Under the pieces are notes generated by a model that saw nothing but the letters and a program-made list of their open reading frames with translations, was not told the origin of the DNA and did no database searches. Below are positions 1-11,000 of a stretch of DNA of 64,000 nt, piece after piece (position 1 is the stretch's first letter; every line of letters starts with the position of its first letter). The translations under genes and the position numbers were made by a program. This DNA comes from Calliopsis andreniformis (lineage: Eukaryota; Arthropoda; Insecta; Hymenoptera; Andrenidae). Location of the stretch: the NCBI RefSeq assembly GCF_051401765.1, contig NW_027480429.1:12900157-12964156 (forward strand). The letters are read 5' to 3'.

Positions 1-166
1 GCGTTGCTCCACCAGATCGAATAGTTAGAGCCTTAGAAGTCCACGCCAGAAGCATAAAATACGATAAAGATGCAACAGTTTTTCCATCGTATAAAACGAA
101 TAATTGCAACCAGTGCGAAAGTTATGGTCATTTCTGCGTTCCGGGCAACCTAGGCTTCACTCTAGG
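1..166 (+). repeat. Representative 166-bp monomer
   Basis: This first full monomer shows the general plan. Bases 1-50 are mixed in composition and carry the boxes gcgttgctccacca and ccttagaag. About bases 50-110 are strongly AT-rich (gcataaaatac, aaaacgaataattg) and are split by a conserved pyrimidine run, tttttccatcg. The last ~45 bases are more GC-rich and hold ccgggcaacctagg and the small dyad cctag...ctagg. My count for a typical alpha monomer is 68 G+C of 166 (41%) and 7 CpG, against about 7 expected from its base composition. The AT-rich half next to a GC-rich half is a plausible nucleosome-positioning layout; that role is inference. Confidence 0.9.
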
Positions 167-1824
167 GCGTTGCTCCACCAGATGGAACAGTTAGGGCCTT
201 AGAAGTCAACGCCAGATGCATAAAATACAATAACGATGCAACAGTTTTTCCATCGTATAACAGGAATAATTGCAACCAGTTTGAAAGTGATGGTCATTTC
301 TACGTTCCGGGCAACCTAGGCTTCACTCTAGGGCGTTGCTCCACCAGATAGAATAGATAGGGCCTTAGCAGTCAACGCCCGAAGCATAAAATACAAAATA
401 AATAGTACAGTTTTTCCATCGTATTAAACGAATAATTTCTACAAGTGTGGAAGTTATGGACATTTCTACTTTCCGGGCAACCTGGGCTTCACCGTAGGGC
501 GTTGTTCCACCAGATGGAATAGTTAGGGCCTAAGAAGTCAACGCCAGAACCATAAAATACGATATAAATACAGCAGCTTTTCCATCGTATAAAACGAATA
601 ATTGCAACCAGCGTGATAGTTATGCTCATTTCTACGTACCGGGCAACCTAGGCATCACCCTAGGCGTTGCTCCAACAGACTGAATAGTTAGGGCCTTAAA
701 AGTCAATGCCCGAAGCATAAAATGCAATAAAAATACAACAGTGTTTCCATAATATAACAGGAATAATTGCAAACAGTTTGAAAGTGATGGCCATTTCTAC
801 GTTCCGGGTAACCTAGGCTTCACTCTAGGGCGTTGTTCCACCAGATCGAACAGTTAGGCCCTAAGAAGTCAACGCCAGAAGCATAAAATACAATATAAAT
901 ATAACAGTTTTTCCATCGTATTAAACGAATAATTTCTACCAGTGTGAAAGTAATGGTCATTTCCATGTTCCGGGCAACCTAGGCTTCACTCTAGGACGTT
1001 GTTCCACCAGATCGAATAGTTAGGGCCTAAGAAGTCAACGCCAGAAGAATAAAATCAATAAAAATACAACAGCTTTTCCATCGTATATAATGTATATTTG
1101 CAAACAGTGGGAAAGTAATTGTCATTTCTACGTTCCGGGCAACCTAGTCCTCACTCTAGGGCGTTGTTCCACCAGATCGAATAGTTAGGGCCTAAGAAGT
1201 CAACGCCAGAAGCATAAAATACAATATAAATATAACAGTTTTTCCATCGTATAAAACGAATAATAGCAACCAGCGTGAAAGTTATGGTCACTTCTACGTT
1301 CCGGGCGACCTAGTCTTCAGTCTGGGGCGTTGTTCCACCAGATCGAATAGTTAGGGCCTATGAAGTCAACGCCAGAAGCATAAAATACAATATAAATATA
1401 ACGGTTTTTCCATCGTATAAAACGAATAATAGCAACCAGTGTGAAAGTTATGGTCATTTCAACGTTCCGGGCTTCCTAGGCTTCACTCTATGGCGTTGCT
1501 CCACCACATCGAATAGCTACGGCCTTAGAAGTCTACGCCTGAAGCATAAAATGCAATAAAAATACAACAGTTTTTTCACCGTATAACAGGAATAATTGCA
1601 ACGAGTGTGAAATTTATGGTCATTCCTACATTCCGAGCAACCTAGACTTCACTCTAGAGCGTTTCTCCACCAGATCGAATAGTTAGGTCCTTAGAAGTTG
1701 ACACCAGAAGCATAAAATACGATATAAATACAAGATTTTGTCCTTCGTAGAACAGGAATATTTGCAACCAGTGCGAAAGTTATGGTCATTTCTGCGTTCC
1801 GGGCAACCTAGGCTTCACTCTAGG
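1..1824 (+). repeat. Left-edge alpha monomers (11), diverged order
   Basis: Eleven alpha-type monomers whose order does not follow the canonical higher-order unit to the right. Recognisable types include the 'cttcagtctgggg' marker (T8) near 1,315-1,327, the 'ccaccacatcgaatagctacgg' type (T9) starting at 1,493, and the 'tagagcgtttctcc' type (T1 family) starting at 1,659. One-base losses occur at 664 (taggcg instead of tagggcg) and near 1,055. The monomers around 499-830 (agaaccataaaatacgat, then cttaaaagtcaatgcc) are diverged relatives of monomers at 33,194-33,525 in the central block. Nothing other than satellite is present. Confidence 0.85.
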
Positions 1825-2802
1825 GCGTTGCTCCACCAGATCGAATAGCTAGGGACTTAGAATTCATCTCTAAAAGCATAAAATACAATTAAAATACAAC
1901 AGTTTTTCCATCGTATAACAGGAATAATTGCAACCAGTGTGAAAGTAATGGTCATTTCTACGTTCCGGGCAACGTAGGTTTCACTCTAGGGCGTTGATCC
2001 GCCAGAGGGAATAGTTAGGGCCTAAGCAGTCAACTCCAGAAGCATAAAATACAATATAAATACAACAGTTTTTCAATCGTATAAAACGAATAATTGCAAC
2101 CAGTGTGAAAGTTATGGTCATTTCTACGTTCCGGGCAACCTAGGTTTTACTCTAGGGCGTCGCTCCAATAGGTCGAATAGCTAGGGACTCAGAATTCAAC
2201 GACAGAAGGATAAAATACAATATATGTTCAACAGTTTTTTCATCGTATAAAATGAATACTTGCAAACATTGTGAAAGTTATGGTCATTTCTACGTTCCAG
2301 GCAACCTAGGCTTCACCCTAGGGCGTTGTTCCACCAGATCGAATAGGTAGGGCCTAAGAAGTCAACGCCATAAGAATAAAATACAATATAAATATAACAG
2401 TTTTTCCATCGTATAAAACGAATAATAGCAACCAGTGTGAAAGTTATGGTCATTTCTACGTTCCGGGCGACCTAGTCTTCAGTCTGGGGCGTTGTTCCAC
2501 CAGATCGAATAGTTAGGGCCTAAGAAGTCAACGCCAGAAGCATAAAATACAATATAAATATAACAGTTTTTCCATCGCATAAAACGAATAATAGCAACCA
2601 GTGTGAAAGTTATGATCATTTCAACGTTCCGGGCTTCCTAGGCTTCACTCTATGGCGTTGCTCCACCACATCGAATAGCTACGGCCTTAGAAGTCAACGC
2701 CTGAAGCATAAAATGCAATAAAAATACAACAGTTTTTTCACCGTATGACAGGAATAATTGCAACAAGCGTGAAGGTAATGGTCATTTCTGCGTTCCGGGC
2801 AA

Positions 2803-2820
2803 CCTAGGCTTCACCCTAGG
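2803..2820. other. CCTAGG dyad at the monomer end (example)
   Basis: Here cctagg-cttcac-cctagg gives a 6-base stem with a 6-base loop. Most monomers carry the weaker form cctag...ctagg (5-base stem, 8-base loop, 'ctctaggg'). A dyad at this position is therefore kept in the great majority of the monomers, about 5 bases before the gcgttg landmark. This is one example of a feature that recurs about every 166 bp. Confidence 0.75.
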
Positions 2821-3184
2821 GCGTTGTTCCACCAAATTGAATAGTTAGGGCCTAAGAAGTGAACGCCAGAAGCATAAAATACAACATAAATACAACAGTT
2901 TTTCCATCATATAAAACGAATAATTGCAACCAGGATGAAAGTTATGGTCATTTCCACTTTCCGGGCAACCTAGGCTTCACCCTAGGGCGCTGCTCCAACA
3001 GATTGATTAGTTAGGGCCTTAGAAGTCAATGCCCGAAGCATAAAATGCAATAAAAGTACAACAGTTCTTCCATCATATAACAGGAATAATTGCAACCAGT
3101 GTGAAAGTAATAGTCATTTCCATGTTCCGGGCAACCTAGGCTTCACTCTAGGGCGTTGCTCCACCAGATCGAATAGTTAGGGCC

Positions 3185-3209
3185 TTAGAATTCAACGCCA
3201 GAATTCTAA
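3185..3209. other. Inverted repeat in the T12 monomer
   Basis: Perfect 9-base arms, ttagaattc and gaattctaa, around a 7-base loop (aacgcca). Each arm holds the self-complementary GAATTC. In other monomers the right arm reads gaagcataa, so the palindrome arose by a few changes in one monomer type. It can form a hairpin or small cruciform; any function is unproven. Confidence 0.85.
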
Positions 3210-4646
3210 AATACAATAAAGATGCAACAGCTTTTCCATCGTATAAAACGAATAATTGCAAACAGTCTGAAAGTAATGGTCATTTCTACGTTCCAGGCAA
3301 CCTAGGCTTCACCCTAGGGCGTTGTTCCACCAGATCGAATAGGTAGGGCCTAGGAAGTCAACGCCATAAGAATAAAATACAATATAAATATAACAGTTTT
3401 TCCATCGTATAAAACGAATAATAGCAACCAGTGTGAAGGTTATGGTCATTTCAACGTTCCGGGCAATCTAGGCTTCACTCTAGGGCGTTGCTCCACCAGA
3501 TCAATCAGTTAGGGCCTTAGAAGTCAACGCCCGAAGCATAAAATACAAAATAAATAGAACAGTTTTTCCATTGTATAAAACGAATAATTGCTACCAGTGT
3601 AAAAGTTATGGTCATTTCTACGTTCCGGGTAACCTAGGCTTCACTCTAGGGCGTTGCTCCACCAGATCGAATGGTTAGGGCCTTAGAAGTCCACGCCAGA
3701 AGCATAAAATACGATAAAGATGCAACAGTTTTTCCATCGTATAAAACGAATAATTGCAACCAGTGTGAAATTTATGGTCATTCCTATATTCCGAGCAACC
3801 TAGACTTCACTCTAGAGCGTTTCTCCACCAGATCGAATAGTTAGGTCCTTAGAAGTCAACACCAGAAGCATAAAATACGATATAAATACAACAGTTTGTC
3901 CATCGTAGAACAGGAATATTTGCAACCAGTGCGAAAGTTATGGTCATTTCTGCGTTCCGGGCAACCTAGGCTTCACTCTAGGGCGTTGCTCCACCAGATT
4001 CAACAGCTAGGGCCATAGAAGTCAACGGCCGAAGCATAAAATACAAAATAAATAGTACAGTTTTTGCATCGTATAAAACGAATAATTGACACCAGTGTGG
4101 AAGTTATGGTAATTTCCACGTTCCGGGCAGCCTAGGCTTCACTCTAGGGCGTTGCTCCACCAGATGGAATAGTTAGGACCTTAGAAGTCAACGCCAGATG
4201 CATAAAATACAATAAAGATGCAACAGCTTTTCCATCGTATGACAGGAATAATTGCAACCAGTTTGAAAGTGATGGTCATTTCTACGTTCCGGGCAACCTA
4301 GGCTTCACTCTAGGGCGTTATTCCACCAGATCGAACAGTTAGGCCCTAAGAAGTCAACGCCAGAAGCATAAAATACAATATAAATATAACGGTTTTTCCA
4401 TCGTATAAAACGAATGATAGCAACCAGTGTGAAAGTTATGGTCATTTCTACGTTCCGGGCAACCTAGGCTTCACTCTAGGGCGTTGCTCCACCAGATTCA
4501 ATAGTTAGGGCCTTAGAAGTCAACGCCCGAAGCATAAAATACGATATAAATACAACAGCTTTTCCATCGTATAAAACGGATAATTGCAACCAGTGTGAAA
4601 GTAATGGTCATTTCTACGTTCCGAGCAACCTAGGCGTCACTCTAGG

Positions 4647-5874
4647 GCGTTGCTCCACCAGATCGAATAGCTAGGGACTTAGAATTCTTCTCTAAAAGCA
4701 TAAAATACAATTACAATACAACAGTTTTTACATCATATAACAGGAATAATTGCAACCAGTGTGAAAGTAATGGTCATTTCTACGTTCCGGGCAACGTAGG
4801 TTTCACTCTAGGGCGTTGATCCGCCAGAGGGAATAGTTAGTGCCTAAGGAGTCAACTCCAGAAGCATAAAATACAATATAAATACAACAGTTTTTCAATC
4901 GTATAAAACGAATATTTGCAACCGGTGTGAAAGTTATGGTCATTTCTACGTTCCGGGCAACCTAGGTTTTACTCTAGGGCGTCGCTCCAATAGGTCGAAT
5001 AGCTAGGGACTAAGAATTCAACGCCAGAAGGAGAAAATACAATATATGTACAACAGTTTTTTCATCGTATAAAATGAATACTTGCAAACATTGTGAAAGT
5101 TATGGTCATTTCTACGTTCCGGGCAACCTAGGCTTCACCCTAGGGCGTTGTTCCACCAGATCGAATAGGTAGGGCCTAAGAAGTCAACGCCATAAGAATA
5201 AAATACAATATAAATATAACAGTTTTTCCGTCGTATAAAACGAATAATAGCAGCCAGTGTGAAAGTTATGGTCATTTCAACGTTCCGGGCAACCTAGGCT
5301 TCACTCTAGCGCGTTGTTCCACCAGATCGAACAGTTAGGCCCTAAGAAGTCAACGCCAGAAGCATAAAATACAATATAAATATAACAGTTTTTCCATCGT
5401 ATAAAACGAATGATAGCAACCAGTGTGAAAGTTATGGTCATTTCTACGTTCCGGGCAACCTAGGCTTCACTCTAGGGCGTTGCTCCACCAGATCGAATAG
5501 TTATTGCCTTAGAAGTCAACGCCCGAAGCATAAAATACAAAATAAATAAAACAGTTTTTCCACTGTATGAAACGAATAATTGCAACCAGTATGAAACTTA
5601 TGGTCTTTTCCACTTTCCGAGCAACCTAGGCTTCACCCTAGGGCGTTGCTCCAACAGATTGAATAGTTAGGGCCTTAGAAGTCAACGCCCGAAGCATAAA
5701 ATACGATATAAATACAACAGCTTTTCCATCGTATAAAACGAATAATTGCAACCAGTGTGAAAGTTATGGTCATTTCAACGTTCCGGGCTTCCTAGGCTTC
5801 ACTCTATGGCGTTGCTCCACCACATCGAATAGCTACGGCCTTAGAAGTCAACGCCTGAAGCATAAAATGCAATA
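4647..5874 (+). repeat. Start of a second alpha unit, then a switch toward beta
   Basis: The first four monomers (starts 4,647 T6, 4,813 T5, 4,979 T4, 5,145 T7) repeat 1,825-2,460 at an offset of exactly 2,822 bp. Homology stops near 5,280, where the first unit continues into the 'cttcagtctgggg' type and this one into T15 (5,311), T17 (gttattgcc, 5,477) and T16 (5,643). The monomer starting near 5,809 begins as T9 (ccaccacatcgaatagctacgg) but becomes a beta monomer at about 5,880 ('aacaacttttcc'), which makes it a hybrid at the family boundary. Confidence 0.82.
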
Positions 5875-8085
5875 AAAATACAACAACTTTTCCATCGTAT
5901 AACGGGAATAATAGCAACAAGTGTGAAAGGTATGATCATTTCGACGTTTCGGGCATGCTAGACTTAACTCAGAGGCGTTGCTCCACCAGATAGAAGGGTT
6001 AGGGCCTTTGAAATCAACGCCCGAAACATAAAATACAATATAAATACAACAGTTTTTCCATGGTATAAGACGAATAATTGCAACCAGTGTGAAAGTAATG
6101 GTCATTTCGACGTTTCGGGCAACCTAGGCTTCACTCTAGGGCGCTGCTCCACCAGATCGAATAGCTAGGGACTTAGAATTCAACGCTAAAAGCATAAAGT
6201 ACAATAAAGATGCAACAGCTTTTCCATCGTACAACAGGAATAATTGCAACCAGTGTGAAGGTAACGGTCTGACCTACGTTCCGGGCAACCTAGGCTTCAC
6301 TCTAGGGCGTTGCACCACCAGATCGAATAGTTAGGGCCTTAGAAGTCAACGCCAGAAGCATAAAAAACAATATAAGTACAACAACTTTTCCATCGTATAA
6401 CAGGAATAATAGCAACCAGTGTGAAAGGTATGATCATTTCGACGTTTCGGGTATCCTAGACTTAACTCAGAGGCGTTGCTCCACCAGATAGAAGGGTTAG
6501 GGCCTTTGAAATCAACGCCAGAAGCATAAACCACAAAATAAATACAACAGCCTTTACATCGTATAAAACGAATAATTGCAACCTGTGTGAAGGTTATGGT
6601 CATATCTACGTTCCGGGCAACATAGGCTTCACTGTAGGGCGCTGCTCCACCAGATCGAATGGGTAGGGCCAGAGAAGTCAACGCCCGAAACATAAAATAC
6701 AATATAAATACAACAGTTTTTCCATTGTATAAAACGAATAATGGCAACCAGTGTGAAAGTAATGGTCATTTCTACGTTCCGGGCAACCTAGGCGTCACTC
6801 TAGGGCGTTGCTCCACCACATCGAATAGCTACGGCCTTAGAAGTCAACGCCAGAAGAATAAGATACAAAATAAATAGAACAGTTTTTCCATCGTATAAAA
6901 GGTATAATTGCAAACAGTGTGAAAGTAATGGTCATTTCTACGTTCCGGGCAACCTAGACTTCACTCTAGGGCGTTGCTCCACCAGATCGAATAGTTAGGG
7001 ACTAAGAAGTGAACGCCCGTAGCATGAAATACACTAAATATACAAGAGTTTTTCCATCGTATAACAGGAATAATTGCAACCAGTGCGAAAGTGATGGTCA
7101 TTTCTACATTCAGAGCAACCTAGGCTTCACTCTAGGGCGATGCTCCACCAGATCGAATAGTTAGGGCCTTAGAAGTCAACGCCAGAAGCATAAAACACAA
7201 TATAAATACAACAACTTTTCCATCGTATAACAGGAATAATAGCAACCAGTGTGAAAGATATGGTTACTTCTACGTTCCGGGCAACCGAGGGTTCACTCTA
7301 GGGCGTTGCTCCACCAGATCGAATAGTTAGGGACTAAGAAGTGAACGCCCGTAGCATGAAATACACTAAATATAGAAGAGTTTTTTCATCGTATAACAGG
7401 AATAATTGCAACCAGTGCGAAAGTGATGGTCATTTCTACATTCAGAGCAACCTAGGCTTCACTCTAGGGCGTTGCTCCACCAGATCGAATAGTTAGGGCC
7501 TTAGAAATCAACGCCAGAAGCATAAAATACAATAAAGATGCAACAGTTTTTCCATCGTATAACAGGAATAACTGCAAACAGTATGAAAGTACTGGTCATT
7601 TCTACGTTCCGGGTAACCTAGTTTTCACTCTAGGGCGTTGCTCCACCAGATCGTATAGCTAGGGACTTAGAATTCAACGCCATAAGAATAAAATACAATA
7701 TAAGTACAACAGTTTTTCCATCGTATAAAATGAATAATTGCAACCAGTGTGAAAGTAATGGTCATTTCTACGTTCCGGGCAACCTAGGCTTCACTCTATG
7801 CGTTGCTCCACCCGATCGAATAGCTAGGGACTTAGAATTCAACGCTAAAAGCATAAAGTACAATAAAGATGCAACAGTTTTTCCATCGTATAACAGGAAT
7901 AATTGCAACCAGTGTGAAGGTAACGGTCTGTCCTACGTTCCGGGCAACCTAGGCTTCACTCTAGGGCGTTGCTCCACCAGATCGAATAGTTAGGGCCTTA
8001 GAAGTCCACGCCAGAAGCATAAAATACGATAAAGATGCAACGGTTTTTCCATCGTATAAAACGAATAATTGCAACCAGTGTGAAA
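5875..8085 (+). repeat. Beta segment, copy 1 of a 6,971-bp-spaced duplication
   Basis: About 13 monomers of the beta family. Markers are 'aacaacttttccatcg', 'ttcgacgtttcggg', 'cactaaatatacaagag' and 'ctaaaagcataaagtac'. The segment matches 12,846-15,056 at a constant offset of 6,971 bp (42 monomers minus one base). I saw only scattered single-base differences, for example near 6,643, 6,950, 7,276 and 7,350, so the pair looks about 98-99% identical. A one-base loss in 'ctctatgcgttg' near 7,799 is shared by every later copy of that monomer type. The left limit is where the T9/beta hybrid enters beta sequence; the right limit is where the two copies stop matching. Confidence 0.88.
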
Positions 8086-11000
8086 GTTATGGTCATTTCT
8101 ACATTCCGAGCAACCTAGGCTTCACTCTAGGGCGTTGCTCCACCTGATCCAATAGGTAGGGCCTTAGAACTCAACGCCAGAAGCATAAAATACAATAAAG
8201 ATGCAACAGTTTTTCCATCGTATAAAACGACTAATTGCAGACAGTCTGAAAGCAATGGTCATTTCTACGTTCCAGGCAACCTAGGCTTCAGCCTAGGGCG
8301 TTGTTCCACCAGATCGAATAGGTAGGGCCTAAGAAGTCAACGCCATAAGAATAAAATACAATATAAATATAACAGTTTTTCCATCGTATAAAACGAATAA
8401 TAGCAACCAGTGTGAAGGTTATTGTCATTTCAACGTTGCGGGCAATCTAGGCTTCACTCTAGGGAGTTGCTCCACCAGTTCAATCAGTTAGGGCCTTAGA
8501 AGTCAACGCCCGAAGCATAAAATACAAAATAAATAGAACAGTTTTTCCATTGTATAAAACGAATAATTGCTACCAGTGTAAAAGTTATGGTCATTTGTAC
8601 GTTCCGGGCAACCTAGGCTTCACTCTAGGGCGTTGCTCCACCAGATCGAATAGTTAGGGCCTTAGAAGTCCACGCCAGAAGTATAAAATACGATAAAGAT
8701 GCAACAGTTTTTCCATCGAATAAAACGAGTAATTGCAACCAGTGTGAAATTTATGGTCATTCCTACATTCCGAGCAACCTAGACTTCACTCTAGAGCGCT
8801 GCTCCACCAGATCGAATAGTTAGGTCCTTAGAAGTCAACGCCAGAAGCATAAAATACGATATAAATACAACAGTTTGTCCATCGTAGAACAGGAATATTT
8901 GCAACCAGTGCGAAAGTTATGGTCATTTCTGCGTTCCGGGCAACCTAGGCTTCACACTAGGGCGTTGCTCCACCAGATTCAACAGTTAGGGCATTAGAAG
9001 TCAACGCCCGAAGCATAAAATACAAAATAAATGGAACAGTTTTTCCATTGTATAAAACGAATAATAGCAATCAGTGTGAAAGTTATGGTCATTTCTACTT
9101 TCCGGGCAACCTAGGATTCACCCTAGGGCGTTGCTCCAACAGATTGAATAGTTAGGGCCCTAGAAGTCAATGCCCGAAGCATAAAATGCAATCAAAATAC
9201 AACAGTTTTTACATCATATAACAGGAATAATTGCAACCATTTTGAAAGTGATGTTCATTTCTACGTTCCGGGCAACCTAGGCCTCACTTTAGGGCGTTGC
9301 TCCACCAGATCGAATAGCTAGGGCCTTAGAAGTCAACGCCTGGAGCATATAATACAAAATAAATAGTACAGTTTTTCCATCGTATAAAACGAATAATTGC
9401 TACCAGTGTGGAAGTTATGGTCATTCCCACGTTCCGGGCAGCCTAGGCTTCACTCTAGGGCGTTGCTCCACCAGATGGAATAGTTAGGGCCTTAGAAGTC
9501 AACGCCAGATGCATAAAATACAATAAAGATGCAACAGTTTTTCCATCGTATAAAACGAATAATTGCAAACAGTCTGAAAGTAATGGTCATTTCTACGTTC
9601 CAGGCAACCTAGGCTTCACCCTAGGGCGTTGTTCCTCCAGATCGAATAGGTAGGGCCTAAGAAGTCAACGCCATAAGAATAAAATACAATATAAATATTA
9701 CAGTTTTTCCATCGTATAAAACGAATAATAGCAACCAGTGTGAAGGTTATGGTCATTTCAACGTTCCGGGCAATCTAGGCTTCACTCTAGGGGGTTGCTC
9801 CTCCAGATCAATCAGTTAGGGCCTTAGAAGTTAACGCCCGAAGCATAAAATACAAAATAAATAGAACAGTTTTTCCATTGTATAAAACGAATAATTGCTA
9901 CCAGTGTAAAAGTTAAGGTCATTTCTGCGTTCCGGGTAACCTAGGCTTCACTCTAGGGCGTTGCTCCACCAGATCGAGTAGTTAGAGCCTTAGAAGTCCA
10001 CGCCAGAAGCATAAAATACGATAAAGATGCAACAGTTTTTCCATCGTATAAAACGAATAATTGCAACCAGTGTGAAATTTATGGTCATTCCTACATTCCG
10101 GGCAACCTAGGATTCACCCTAGCGCGCTGCTCCAACAGATTGAATAGTTAGGGCCCTAGAAGTCAACGCCAGACGCATAAAATACAATATAAATACAACT
10201 GCGTTTCCATCGTATGAAACGAATAATTGCAACCAGTGTGAAAGTTATGGTCATTTCCACATTCCGTGTAACCTAGGCTTCACTCTAGGGCGTTGCTCCA
10301 CCAGATCGAATAGTTAGGGCCTTAGAAGTCAACGTCAGAAGCATAAAATACAATAAAACTACAACAGTTATTCCATCGTATAACAGGAATAATTCCAACT
10401 AGTTTGAAAGTGATGGTCATTTCTACGTTCCGGGCAACCTAGGCTTCACTCTAGGGCGTTGTTACACCAGATCGAATAGTTAGGGCCTAAGAAGTCAACG
10501 CCAGAAGGAGAAATTACAATATAAATACAACAGCTTTTCCATCGTATAAAACGAGTAATTGCAACCAGTGTGAAAGTTATGGTCATTTCTACGTTCTGGG
10601 CAACCTAGGCTTCACCATAGGGCGTTGCTCTACCAGATCGAATAGTCAGGGCCTTAGAAGTCAACGCCCGAAGCATAAAGTACAAAATAAATAGAACAGA
10701 TTTTCCACTGTATATAACGAATAATTGCTACCAGTGTGAAAGTTATGGTCATTTTTACTTTCCTGGCAGCCTAGGTTTCACCCTAGGGTGTTGCTCCAAC
10801 AGATTGAATAGTTGAGGCCTTAGAAGTCAACGCCCGAATCATAAAATGCAATAAAAATACAACAGCTTTTCCATCGTATAAAACGAATAATTGCAACCAG
10901 TGTGAAGGTTATGGTCATTTCTACGTTCCGGGCAACCTACGTTTCACTCTATGGCGTTGCTCCACCAGATCGAATAGTTAGGGCCTAAGAATTCAACGCC

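Larger units (their letters stand above)
1825..4646 (+). repeat. Canonical alpha higher-order unit, 17 monomers (2,822 bp)
   Basis: Seventeen monomers lie between two successive copies of the type marked 'aattcatctctaaaagc' (starts 1,825 and 4,647; the second reads aattcttctc), exactly 17 x 166 bp. Starts and types: 1,825 T6; 1,991 T5 (gatccgccagaggg); 2,157 T4 (gcgtcgctccaataggtc); 2,323 T7 (aataggtagggcc...ccataag); 2,489 T8; 2,655 T9; 2,821 T10 (ttccaccaaattg); 2,987 T11 (gattgattag); 3,153 T12 (EcoRI-type hairpin); 3,319 T7-like; 3,485 T13 (gatcaatcag); 3,651 T14 (agtccacgcc); 3,817 T1 (tttgtccatcgtag); 3,983 T2 (ggccatagaag...tttttgcatcg); 4,149 T3 (gatggaatag...agatgcat); 4,315 T15 (atcgaacagttaggccc); 4,481 T16. 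The same order recurs with deletions or insertions in the 22-29 kb and 59-64 kb regions, so this is a true higher-order repeat. Confidence 0.88.

Noticed and set aside
5940..5953. True CENP-B box
   Set aside because: TTCG and CGGG are six bases apart in place of seven and the central A is missing; kept only as a low-interest near miss.
6346..6747. Open reading frame of 133 codons on the minus strand, repeated at 13,317-13,718
   Set aside because: It spans about two and a half monomers and is repeated only because the satellite is. 166 is 3 x 55 + 1, so the frame shifts at every monomer and stops soon appear. There is no start context, codon bias or conserved protein independent of the DNA repeat.
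7730..7993. Cysteine-containing 87-codon frame (CNQCE...), repeated at 14,701, 16,526, 31,133, 35,779 and 40,757
   Set aside because: The paired cysteines come from the repeat text 'tgcaaccagtgtgaa' and only look like a zinc-finger knuckle. The frame exists because of the one-base loss in 'ctatgcgttg'. It is a shadow of beta monomers.
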